Source: Actinomycetota bacterium
Lineage (GTDB): Bacteria; Actinomycetota; Acidimicrobiia; Acidimicrobiales; AC-14
Direction of reading: 5' to 3'
Length of the DNA: 64,000 nt
NCBI GenBank assembly: GCA_005888325.1
Contig: VAWU01000028.1
Span: 51,325-115,324 of the forward strand
Below the pieces are notes generated by a model that saw nothing but the letters and a program-made list of their open reading frames with translations, was not told where the DNA came from and did no database searches. Every line of letters begins with the position of its first letter. Positions within the stretch are counted from its first letter, which is position 1. Shown piece by piece: positions 34,711-42,940 of this stretch. Made by a program: the position numbers and the translations under genes.

Positions 34711-35418
34711 TTGCGGCGGAACGCGTTCCGGACGATGAGGTTGGGCGCGGTTCTGTTCTCCTCGTTGTTCGTGCTCGCGCTCGTGCTGCTCGTCCCCGGA
34801 CCGGTCGGCGCGCCGGAGGTCGAGCCCGGGCCGATCGATCCGATCAGCGCACTCGACGCCCAACGCCTGATCACGGCCACGACCGTGCGCGTGGTCGGCT
34901 TCGGCAACAGCGCGCTCCACTCGGGCTCGGGCGTCGCGTGCAGTGACGGCACCACGATCACGAACCGGCACGTGGTCGAGGGGTCGGCTGCCATCACCGT
35001 TGCACCCCACGAGGGCCCGGTGGCGTTCGGCCCCGTCGAGCTGAGCGCTCAGGCCGACGTGGCCGTCGTGCGGACGCAGTTGCGGACAGGGCAGTCGGTG
35101 CGCCTGGCCGACCACGACCCGGTCGGGGGTGAGGCGGTCACCATCGCCGGCTATCCCGTGGCACTCGAGGTCAGTCGGGCCAAGGTGGTCGACTACGTCG
35201 CGGGCCGCTACCGCGACGAGCGGGCCACGGTGATGCGCGTCTCCCTGAGTCCGCAGCCGGGCATGTCCGGTGGGCCGGTGTTCGACGCCCGCGGCCGGCT
35301 GGCAGGCATCGTGTACGCGTCGGAAGAGCAATCGGGCTACGGCCTGGTGATCCCTGCGTCACGGCTCCGGGTCGCGCTGAACGGCTCGGGCGGGCTCGCC
35401 GGCGTCGACTGCCTCTGA
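34711..35418 (+). CDS. Membrane-anchored trypsin-like serine protease
   Basis: A 235-residue protease with one N-terminal membrane helix or signal (LFSSLFVLALVLLVPGPV) and a trypsin-fold domain. The catalytic triad is His in TNRHVVEG, Asp in QADVAVV and Ser in QPGMSGGPVFD. No PDZ domain follows, so it is a short HtrA-like or MarP-like protein acting outside the membrane. TTG 34711 has GAGGGA upstream; ATG 34735 is a possible start. It ends 46 bases before the convergent PAC2 gene. Confidence 0.87.
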   Translation: MRRNAFRTMRLGAVLFSSLFVLALVLLVPGPVGAPEVEPGPIDPISALDAQRLITATTVRVVGFGNSALHSGSGVACSDGTTITNRHVVEGSAAITVAPHEGPVAFGPVELSAQADVAVVRTQLRTGQSVRLADHDPVGGEAVTIAGYPVALEVSRAKVVDYVAGRYRDERATVMRVSLSPQPGMSGGPVFDARGRLAGIVYASEEQSGYGLVIPASRLRVALNGSGGLAGVDCL

Positions 35419-35464
35419 CGCGACACCCACCGGCATCGCGCCGCATCACATCGCTCTCGAGCGC

Positions 35465-36337
35465 CTACTCGTCGCGTTGCTCGCGGAGGTAACGCTCGAG
35501 CTCGGCCGCCAGGGCGTCACCTGAGGGGAGCGACGTCTCGTCGATGGGATCGTGCTCGCTGCCGTCGTCCTCCTCGCGCTCGAGCCGCTGCACGTAGTCG
35601 CGCACGTCCTCGTCGGCCTCGACGACCTCGCTGATCTGTCGTTCGTAGGAGGCCGCCGCGATCTCGAGGTCGGTGGTCGTGAGCGGGGTGGCGAGCAGCG
35701 CGGTCGTGCGTTCGACGAGGGCGAGCGTGGCCTTCGGCGACGGGGTGGCGGCCACGTAGTGGGGGACTGCGGCCCACAGCGAGGCCGACGCGATGCCGGC
35801 GCGGTTGCACGCGTCGTGCAAGACACCGACGATGCCGGTCGGGCCCTCGTAGCGCGAACGCTCGAGGCCGAGGCGCCGAACCAGCTCGGGATCGGCCGCG
35901 GTGCCCGTCACGCGGACCGGGCGGGTGTGTGCCACGTCGGCGAGGAGGGCACCGAGCGTCACGACCATCTCGACCTGGAGCTCGCGCGCGACGCCGACGA
36001 TCTCCATGCAGAACGTGCGCCATTTCAACTGCGGCTCCACGCCGAGGAACACGACCACGTCGCGTTGCGAGCCGGGAAGCGTCGCCGCAAGCAGCTCGTT
36101 GGTCGGCCAGGCGATCTCGCGGGTGATGCCGTCGACCAGGCGAACCTGCGGTCGGGTCGAGGAGAAGTCGTAGAAGTCCTCGGGATCGAGGGTGGCGAAC
36201 GTGCGCCCGCCCCAGCGCTCGGCGAGGTAGCGGGCGGCGGTCGAGGCCGCATCCGCGGCGTCGTTCCAGCCCTCGAACGCGGCGACGAGCACGGGCCGGC
36301 GCAGCGAGGGGCGGTCCTGCCAGAGCACGTGGTCCAC
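35465..36337 (-). CDS. PAC2 family protein (proteasome assembly chaperone-like)
   Basis: A 290-residue PAC2 protein with the family start RPVLVAAFEGWNDAADAAS, the VVVFLGVEPQLKWRTF segment and the C-terminal helical part ending in ELERYLREQRDE. PAC2 proteins are common in actinobacteria that carry a proteasome, but their role there is not established. GTG 36337 is chosen because conservation begins with the short stretch after it; TACGGT lies six bases upstream as a possible leaderless promoter. Confidence 0.85.
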   Translation of the reverse strand: MDHVLWQDRPSLRRPVLVAAFEGWNDAADAASTAARYLAERWGGRTFATLDPEDFYDFSSTRPQVRLVDGITREIAWPTNELLAATLPGSQRDVVVFLGVEPQLKWRTFCMEIVGVARELQVEMVVTLGALLADVAHTRPVRVTGTAADPELVRRLGLERSRYEGPTGIVGVLHDACNRAGIASASLWAAVPHYVAATPSPKATLALVERTTALLATPLTTTDLEIAAASYERQISEVVEADEDVRDYVQRLEREEDDGSEHDPIDETSLPSGDALAAELERYLREQRDE

Positions 36338-36407
36338 CTCGCGACCGTACTGCCGTCCGGCGGCTAGGCGGATCGCGTTACTTACAACCGAGGGATTCGG
36401 GTCGTCG

Positions 36408-36420
36408 TAGCCTGTCGGGC
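36408..36420 (+). promoter_or_regulatory. Leaderless -10 element of lhr
   Basis: TAGCCT (36408-36413) ends seven bases before GTG 36421; no Shine-Dalgarno is visible. Confidence 0.5.
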
Positions 36421-39400
36421 GTGCCCACCTCGCCCTTCTCCGGGCCCACGCAGCGTTGGTTCGAGTCGACGTTCGCCGCACCCACGGCCGCCCAGGACCA
36501 GGGCTGGGACGCCATCGGCCGGGGTGAGCACACCCTGATCCTCGCCCCCACGGGATCGGGCAAGACCCTCGCCGCGTTCCTCTGGGCCCTCGACCGGCTG
36601 CTGTTCCGGGCGCCGGCGCCGTCGGAGCGAGAGCGGTGCCGTGTGCTCTACGTGTCGCCGCTGAAGGCGCTGACCTACGACGTCGAGCGCAACCTGCGAT
36701 CACCGCTGGCCGGCATCGCGCTGGCCGCGGCGCGTGACGGCGTCGACGTGACGCCGATCCGCGTCGCCACGCGCACCGGTGACACGTCACAAGCCGATCG
36801 TCGCGACATCGCACGTCACCCGCCCGACATCCTCATCACCACACCCGAGTCGCTGTACCTGATGCTCACCTCCAACGCCCGAGAGGTGCTCGCATCGGTT
36901 GAGCACGTGATCGTCGACGAGATCCACGCGATGGCAGCCACCAAGCGCGGCACCCATCTCGCGCTGTCGCTGGAGCGGCTCGAGCGGCTCACGCCCAGGT
37001 CCTTCCAGCGCATCGGGCTCTCCGCCACGCAGCGCCCACTCGACGAGATCGCCCGCTTCCTCGGCGGCCGGGCCCTCGATGCCCGCGGCGAGTGGCGGCC
37101 GCGCCCGGTCACGGTCGTCGACGCAGGGGTGCGCAAGCAGCTCGAGCTGCAGGTGATCGTGCCGGTGGACGACATGGGCGAGCTGGGCAAACCGGTCAGC
37201 TCGGGCGACGAGACCGGTGACGACCTTGTGCTCGGCGGGCCCGCGGCCGGCGACCCGGAGGTGCGGGCCTCCATCTGGCCCGCCATCCACCCGGTGCTGC
37301 TCGACCTCATCGCGCAGCACCGTTCGACCTTGATCTTCGTGAACTCCCGACGGTTGGCCGAGCGGCTGGCGGCACGGCTCAACGAGCTGGCGGGCCGCGA
37401 GCTCGTGCGCGCCCACCACGGTTCGATCGCGCGCGAGCAGCGGCTCGGCATCGAGGACGCGCTGAAGGCGGGGAAGCTCCCCGCCCTCGTGGCCACGTCG
37501 TCGCTCGAGCTCGGAATCGACATGGGCGCCATCGATCTCGTCGTGCAGGTCGAGGCGCCGTCGTCGGTTGCGAGCGGGCTCCAGCGCATCGGCCGGGCCG
37601 GGCACCAGGTCGGCGAGCCGTCGTCGGGCCGCATCTTCCCCAAGTTCAGGGGCGACCTCGTGCTCGCCGCGGTCACCGCGCAGCGCATGACGGCGGGCCT
37701 CATCGAGGAGACCCGCGTCCCCCGCAACCCGCTCGACGTCCTGGCCCAGCAGATCGTGGCCGCGACCGCGGTCGAAGAGCTCACCGTCGACGAGGTCGCT
37801 CGCCTGGCCGGCGGCGCGTACCCCTTCGCAGAGTTGACGCGGGAGGCGCTCGAGGGCGTGCTCGACATGCTCTCGGGGCGCTACCCGTCCGACGAGTTCG
37901 CGGAGCTGCGACCGCGGCTCACGTGGGACCGCGTCGCGGGCACGCTCTCGGCCCGCTCGGGAGCCCGCATGCTCGCGGTCACCAGCGGCGGCACGATCCC
38001 CGACCGCGGCCTCTTCGGTGTGTTCACGCCCGACGGCACGCGCGTCGGTGAGCTCGACGAGGAGATGGTCTACGAGAGCCGGGTGGGCGAGACCTTCCTG
38101 CTGGGAGCGACCACGTGGCGCATCGAGGAGATCACCCGCGACCGGGTCGTGGTGACGCCTGCGCCGGGCGAGCCGGGGAAGATGCCGTTCTGGCACGGCG
38201 ACACCATCGGCCGTCCGTACGAGCTCGGGCGCGCCGTCGGCGCGTTCCTCCGCGTGGTCGACGACCTCACTGACGAACAGCTCGCCGCGGACAATGGCCT
38301 CGACCCACGGGCGGTGTCGAACCTGCGCCGCTACGTCGAGGAGGAGCGTGCCGCCACCGGCGGCGTCGTTCCCACCGATCGCCAGATCGTGATCGAGCGC
38401 TTCCGCGACGAGCTGGGCGACTGGCGCATCTGCGTGCTGTCACCGTTCGGCGCGCGCGTCCACGCGCCGTGGGCGCTCGCGTTGGAAGCGAAGGTGCGCG
38501 ACCGGCACGGCGTCGAGGTGCAGGCCATCTGGGGCGACGACGGCATCGTGTTGCGACTCCCCGAGGCCGACGACGCGCCGGTGGCCGACTCGGTGATCCT
38601 GGATCCTGACGAGGTGGAGGAGCTCGTCGTCGACCAGGTGGGCGCGAGCGCGGTCTTCGCGGCGCGCTTTCGCGAGAACGCGGCCCGCGCGTTGCTGCTG
38701 CCACGCCGGCGCCCCGGCTCGCGCACGCCGCTGTGGCAGATGCGCCAGCGGGCAGCCGACCTGCTGAACGTGGCGTCGCGGCACGGCTCGTTCCCGATCC
38801 TGCTCGAGACCTACCGCGAGTGCCTGAGCGACGTCTTCGACCTCCCTGCGCTGGTGTCGCTCATGACTGACGTTCGCGCCCGCACGGTGCGCGTCGTGTC
38901 AGTCGACACGCAGCTGCCGTCGCCGTTCGCCAGCTCGCTCGCGTTCTCCTATGTCGCCGCGTTCATGTACGAAGGCGATGCCCCGCTGGCCGAGCGGCGG
39001 GCCCAGGCGCTCACGCTCGATCGGCGCATGCTGGCGGAGCTCGTGGGGTCGGAGGAGCTGCGCGAGCTCATCGACCCCGGCGCGCTGGCGTCGCTCGAGG
39101 ACGAGCTGCAGGCGATCGACGAGCGGCGGTGGGCCCACACGGTCGACGTAGCCCACGACCTGCTGCTGCGCCTGGGCGATCTCACGCCTGCCGAGCTGCG
39201 GGCCCGGGCCACCGACGACTTCGCGGAGAAGCTCACCGGCACCCGCCGGGCCGTGACCGTCCGCATCGCCGGGGAGGATCGCCTGATCGCGGTGGAGGAT
39301 GCCGGCCGCTACCGTGACGCGCTCGGCATCGGTATCCCCCGGGGGGTTCCCGACGCGTTCCTCGAGCCCGCCGCGGACGCGCTCACGCAGTTGGTGCGTC

Positions 39401-40842
39401 GATGGGCCCGCACTCACGGGCCGTTCCTCACGCGGGAGCCCGCCGACCGCTTCGGCCTGCCGACCGAGCGCGTCGACGAGGTGTTGGAGGGGCTGGTCGA
39501 AGCGGGCACGCTGCTGCGCGGCGAGTTCCGCCCGGACGGCTCCGACCGCGAGTCGTGCGATGCGGAGGTGCTGCGCCAGCTGCGCCAGCGCTCGCTCGCC
39601 GCACTGCGGCGCGAGGTCGAGCCCACCCAGGCCGAGGCATTGGCGCGCTTCCTCCCCGCCTGGCACGGCGTGGGGTCGCGGTCGGGCACCGTCGACCGCC
39701 TCCACGAGGTCGTGGGTCAGCTGCAGGGCGTCGCCATCCCCGCGAGCGGCCTCGAGCGCGACGTGCTGAGCGCGCGTCTGCGCGACTACTCGCCCCGGCT
39801 GCTCGACGAGCTGCTCGCCGCGGGTGAGGTGCTGTGGGCGGGGGCGGGCCCGCTGGGCCGCGACGACGGCAAGGTCATGCTGTTCCTGCGCGACCGGGCG
39901 CCGTTGCTCGCGCCGCGCCTCGTGCCTGTTCCCGTCGAACGACCGGAGGCGCCCGAGCACGAGCGCCTGCGCGACGTGTTGTCCCAACGGGGTGCGTGCT
40001 TCTTCCGCGAGCTGACCGGAGAGGCCGACGCGAGCACGCTCGAGGCCCTCTGGGACCTGGTGTGGGCGGGCGAGGTCACCAACGACTCGTTCGCGGCCGT
40101 ACGCGCGCTGTCTGCGAAGCGACGCGCCGGCGGCAAGGCGCGCGGGGGCCGCCCGCGTCTCGGCTCGCTCACCGTCCTCGGCCCGCCCCGGGCGCAGGGC
40201 CGCTGGTCCTTGCTCACGCGTGAGCTCGGCGACCGGGACGCGGTGAGCCCGACCGAGGCCGCAGCCGCGCTGGCGGGGGTGCTGCTCGACCGCCACGGCG
40301 TCCTCACGCGCGCGGCGGCGCGCGGCGAGGGCGTGGCCGGCGGCTTCGCGGCCGTCTACCCGGTGCTGCGGGCGATGGAGGAGTCGGGACGCATCCGTCG
40401 GGGCTACTTCGTGACCGGCCTCGGCGGCGCGCAGTTCGCCCTTCCCGGTGCGGTCGACCGGCTGCGCGCCTTCCGCGACGGCGTGCCCGAGGGCTTCCCG
40501 GGCGCGGTGGTGCTGGCCGCGACCGACCCCGCGAACCCGTATGGGGTCGCGCTGGCCTGGCCCGAGACGGAAGGCGCGCGTCCCCAGCGCGCCGCGGGGG
40601 CGTTCGTCGTGCTCGTCGACGGTCTCGCCTCGCTGTACGTGGAGAAGGGCGGTCGGGGGCTCGTTGCCCTGCGCGCGCTCGACGGCACGTGGGAGCCGCA
40701 GGCGGTGACGGCGCTCGGCGGCCTCGTCGCGGAGGGCCGTTTCACTCGTCTCTCGCTCGAGCGCTTCCCGACCGAGCTCGAGCCCCTCCTGCGCGCCGCC
40801 GGCTTCGTCCCCACCCCCAAGGGCCTCGTGCGGTATGCCTGA
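36421..40842 (+). CDS. lhr: ATP-dependent helicase Lhr
   Basis: A 1473-residue superfamily-2 helicase of full bacterial Lhr length, a 3'-to-5' translocase that unwinds RNA:DNA hybrids. Motif I is APTGSGKT near residue 41, the DEIH box VDEIHAM near 165, motif III SATQRP, SSLELGIDMGAIDLV and motif VI QRIGRAGHQ near 387. The long C-terminal part includes the winged helix and Lhr-specific domains (from about 560). The next gene, nei2, is a repair glycosylase, a common Lhr neighbour that supports a role in DNA repair. Confidence 0.96.
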   Translation: MPTSPFSGPTQRWFESTFAAPTAAQDQGWDAIGRGEHTLILAPTGSGKTLAAFLWALDRLLFRAPAPSERERCRVLYVSPLKALTYDVERNLRSPLAGIALAAARDGVDVTPIRVATRTGDTSQADRRDIARHPPDILITTPESLYLMLTSNAREVLASVEHVIVDEIHAMAATKRGTHLALSLERLERLTPRSFQRIGLSATQRPLDEIARFLGGRALDARGEWRPRPVTVVDAGVRKQLELQVIVPVDDMGELGKPVSSGDETGDDLVLGGPAAGDPEVRASIWPAIHPVLLDLIAQHRSTLIFVNSRRLAERLAARLNELAGRELVRAHHGSIAREQRLGIEDALKAGKLPALVATSSLELGIDMGAIDLVVQVEAPSSVASGLQRIGRAGHQVGEPSSGRIFPKFRGDLVLAAVTAQRMTAGLIEETRVPRNPLDVLAQQIVAATAVEELTVDEVARLAGGAYPFAELTREALEGVLDMLSGRYPSDEFAELRPRLTWDRVAGTLSARSGARMLAVTSGGTIPDRGLFGVFTPDGTRVGELDEEMVYESRVGETFLLGATTWRIEEITRDRVVVTPAPGEPGKMPFWHGDTIGRPYELGRAVGAFLRVVDDLTDEQLAADNGLDPRAVSNLRRYVEEERAATGGVVPTDRQIVIERFRDELGDWRICVLSPFGARVHAPWALALEAKVRDRHGVEVQAIWGDDGIVLRLPEADDAPVADSVILDPDEVEELVVDQVGASAVFAARFRENAARALLLPRRRPGSRTPLWQMRQRAADLLNVASRHGSFPILLETYRECLSDVFDLPALVSLMTDVRARTVRVVSVDTQLPSPFASSLAFSYVAAFMYEGDAPLAERRAQALTLDRRMLAELVGSEELRELIDPGALASLEDELQAIDERRWAHTVDVAHDLLLRLGDLTPAELRARATDDFAEKLTGTRRAVTVRIAGEDRLIAVEDAGRYRDALGIGIPRGVPDAFLEPAADALTQLVRRWARTHGPFLTREPADRFGLPTERVDEVLEGLVEAGTLLRGEFRPDGSDRESCDAEVLRQLRQRSLAALRREVEPTQAEALARFLPAWHGVGSRSGTVDRLHEVVGQLQGVAIPASGLERDVLSARLRDYSPRLLDELLAAGEVLWAGAGPLGRDDGKVMLFLRDRAPLLAPRLVPVPVERPEAPEHERLRDVLSQRGACFFRELTGEADASTLEALWDLVWAGEVTNDSFAAVRALSAKRRAGGKARGGRPRLGSLTVLGPPRAQGRWSLLTRELGDRDAVSPTEAAAALAGVLLDRHGVLTRAAARGEGVAGGFAAVYPVLRAMEESGRIRRGYFVTGLGGAQFALPGAVDRLRAFRDGVPEGFPGAVVLAATDPANPYGVALAWPETEGARPQRAAGAFVVLVDGLASLYVEKGGRGLVALRALDGTWEPQAVTALGGLVAEGRFTRLSLERFPTELEPLLRAAGFVPTPKGLVRYA

Positions 40843-40862
40843 TCCCCCTCGAACGCCGCGGT

Positions 40863-41675
40863 ATGCCTGAGGGCGACACGATCTTTCGGGCCGCGCGGAG
40901 CCTCGACCACTGGCTCCGCGGGCGCGAGGTCACGGGCGGGCGCACGCAGGTGGCGGGGCTGCCGGTCGCGCGGCTGGTGGGACAGCGGATCGAGGCGGTG
41001 GAGGCGAGGGCCAAGCATCTGCTCGTGCGGTTCGACTCGGGCTCGGTCCTGCACACGCACATGCAGATGACCGGCTCGTGGCACGTGTACCGCGCCGGCG
41101 AGCGCTGGCGGAAGCCGGAGTGGCAGGCGCGCATCGTGCTCGAGGCGGGTGACCGCGTGGCGGTGTGCTTCAGCGCGCCGGTCGTCGAGCTGCTCGCCGC
41201 GCACGGCGAGCGCGTGCACCCGTCGTTGTCGCGCCTCGGCCCCGACGTCCTCGTCGAGCCGTTCGACCGGGCCGAGGTCCGCCGGCGCGCCGCACGTCGC
41301 GCCTCCGACCTCGCGGTCGGCGAGCTGCTGCTCGACCAGCAGGTCGTGTCGGGCATCGGCAACATCTACCGCTGCGAAGCGCTGTTCCTGCGTCGCATCA
41401 ACCCGTTCACGACGCGTTCGGACCTGACGGACGACGCGCTCGACGCGCTCGTCAGCACCGCGGTGACGCTGATGCGCGCCAACCTCCAGCCCGGGCAAGG
41501 CTTCGCGCGTGAGTTCGGGAAGGGCCCGGAACGCACCTGGGTGTACCGGCGCACGGGCCGGCCGTGTCACCGGTGTCGTCAGCCCATCCGTTCGGCCCAG
41601 CTGGGCGAGGGGGCGCGGCGCGTCTACTGGTGCGAGTCCTGCCAGCCGCCGACGGCGTCGGTCACCTTCGCGTGA
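40863..41675 (+). CDS. nei2: Fpg/Nei-family DNA glycosylase (endonuclease VIII-like)
   Basis: A 270-residue glycosylase/AP lyase that removes oxidised bases. Pro2 and Glu3 of MPEGDTIFRAAR form the active site; the helix-two-turn-helix region QQVVSGIGNIYRCEALF and a C-terminal zinc finger with CHRCRQ and CESCQ are present. The PEGDT start matches the Nei rather than the Fpg (PELPE) branch. It lies 20 bases after lhr; a 13-base direct repeat GCGGTATGCCTGA spans both the lhr stop and this start. Confidence 0.92.
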   Translation: MPEGDTIFRAARSLDHWLRGREVTGGRTQVAGLPVARLVGQRIEAVEARAKHLLVRFDSGSVLHTHMQMTGSWHVYRAGERWRKPEWQARIVLEAGDRVAVCFSAPVVELLAAHGERVHPSLSRLGPDVLVEPFDRAEVRRRAARRASDLAVGELLLDQQVVSGIGNIYRCEALFLRRINPFTTRSDLTDDALDALVSTAVTLMRANLQPGQGFAREFGKGPERTWVYRRTGRPCHRCRQPIRSAQLGEGARRVYWCESCQPPTASVTFA

Positions 41676-42516
41676 GGCTGCTGGGGTCGGCAGGGTAGCC
41701 GCCCGAGTCGACGATCGCTTTCGACCACGGCGTCAGCAACGCGAAGAGCTCGTCGGCGTCGTCGCCGATGGCGGTGACGATGGCCCTCTCCTGCCGGTCG
41801 GTGGCCTCCTCGATGGACGCGCGCAGCTCCTGGCCTGCGGGGGTGAAGCCGTCGCCCTCGACCAGCCCGCGTTCGCGGAGACGATCGATCGCACGGTCGG
41901 TCTGCTCACTCGTCCAGCCGCGTGTGCGCACGTAGCTGTTCAACGGAAGGCGCCACCAGAGCTCGGTGAGCAGGGTGATCTCGGTGGCATCGACGCCGTG
42001 CGAAACCCACGCGCACGTGTGTGAGTCGCCGCGGTGCTCCCGTACGAGGTCGGCAGCCCGCCAGAGGTCGCCGGTCGCCGATCCGGGGAAGCCGAGCGAC
42101 CTGAGCCCCGCGAACAGCGGATGCCCCTCACACGTGGCCGCGTCGGCCGCCCGGCGCAGGATCTCGGTGGCACGCGCCGCGCCGTCGGGCGGGCCTCCGA
42201 GGATGCGCTCCAGGCTCGCGGTCGCCCCGCGCTCGCGGGCCACGAGCAACGACTCGACATCGGTCTTCGCCCTGCCCTCGTCGATGGCGGGAACGACGAC
42301 GTCGGGGTTGAACACGCCGAAGGCGCTCACCACGGCCTCGCCGGGCACGCGGCCCATGCACGCCGACCGGCTGCAGAAGCAGCCCGGGATGTAGCCGAGG
42401 CCGAGCTCGCCGTACGCCTCCTGGGCCTCCTTGGCGAAGTACACGTTCGCCGCGATCGGCTCCACCACGTCGCGGAGGCGACGGCTGGTGGCGCGCACGT
42501 CCTCTTCGGTGACCAC
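41662..42516 (-). CDS. SCO6745-like regulator-fold protein
   Basis: A 284-residue protein of the actinobacterial SCO6745 type, with LRDVVEPIAANVYFAKEAQEAYGELGLG at the N-terminus, a cysteine-containing GYIPGCFCSRSACMG and a C-terminal winged-helix-like half (LLTELWWRLPLNSYVRTRGW, RLRERGLVEGDGFTPAG) reminiscent of MarR proteins. Its role is unknown. GTG 42516 follows GGGGAG. Its end overlaps nei2 by 14 bases, tail to tail. Confidence 0.8.
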   Translation of the reverse strand: MVTEEDVRATSRRLRDVVEPIAANVYFAKEAQEAYGELGLGYIPGCFCSRSACMGRVPGEAVVSAFGVFNPDVVVPAIDEGRAKTDVESLLVARERGATASLERILGGPPDGAARATEILRRAADAATCEGHPLFAGLRSLGFPGSATGDLWRAADLVREHRGDSHTCAWVSHGVDATEITLLTELWWRLPLNSYVRTRGWTSEQTDRAIDRLRERGLVEGDGFTPAGQELRASIEEATDRQERAIVTAIGDDADELFALLTPWSKAIVDSGGYPADPSSLTRR

Positions 42517-42556
42517 GGGCTCCCCTTTCCGACGGTGCAGGGGAGCTTACGGGCAG

Positions 42557-42772
42557 TCAGGCGGCGCGTGACGGGGCGGTGCTGCCCGACTGCGTGCTGG
42601 CTGACTGCGTGCTGCCCGACTGGGTGTCGCCCGACTGCGTGCTGACCGACTGCGCGACGTTCACGCGAGCGCACAGGGCGTCGACCGCGGCGTCGGCCTG
42701 CGCCCGCTCCTCGATCGCGTGCCAGGCGTTGGCTGCCGCCCCGCCGTTCCCGATCGCCACCATCCAGGACAT
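42557..42772 (-). CDS. Small hypothetical protein with repeated STQSG tail
   Basis: A 71-residue protein from ATG 42772 (or 42763). Residues 1-40 look helical (NGGAAANAWHAIEERAQADA) with one Cys; the last 30 consist of five-residue repeats of the type S-T-Q-S-G encoded by a 15-base tandem repeat. No family recognised and no clear ribosome binding site. The repeat keeps the frame, which favours real coding, but a non-coding origin cannot be ruled out. Confidence 0.5.
   Translation of the reverse strand: MSWMVAIGNGGAAANAWHAIEERAQADAAVDALCARVNVAQSVSTQSGDTQSGSTQSASTQSGSTAPSRAA
42582..42656. repeat. Five-copy 15-base tandem repeat
   Basis: Units of the type CTGCCCGACTGCGTG start at 42582, 42597, 42612, 42627 and 42642 with one to three changes each. 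The period is a multiple of three and, read on the minus strand, encodes the STQSG tail of the small protein. Confidence 0.9.
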
Positions 42773-42906
42773 GAAGCGGATGAGGGGAGTAATGGGCGTG
42801 AGGCTACGGACGCCGGGTGTCGGCCCGGCTTCGCGTCGATGGCGATCGCGTGCCGCGTTCGTGAAGTGCGTATGACCTGCGGCGTGCCTCGCTCGGGGCG
42901 TCATGG

Positions 42907-42940
42907 GAGAACGCGTTCTCGCGGTCATATACTCCCGAGC
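42907..42940 (+). promoter_or_regulatory. Leaderless promoter with 14-base palindromic operator
   Basis: GAGAACGCGTTCTC (42907-42920) is a perfect palindrome. TATACT (42928-42933) lies eight bases after it and ends seven bases before ATG 42941, so the transcript should start at the start codon. The palindrome occupies the -35/spacer region, where a bound dimeric repressor would block polymerase. Confidence 0.65.

Noticed and set aside
42582-42656. CRISPR array
   Set aside because: The 15-base units are directly joined with no unique spacers and no cas genes are near. The same applies to the repeats at 15722 and 63725.
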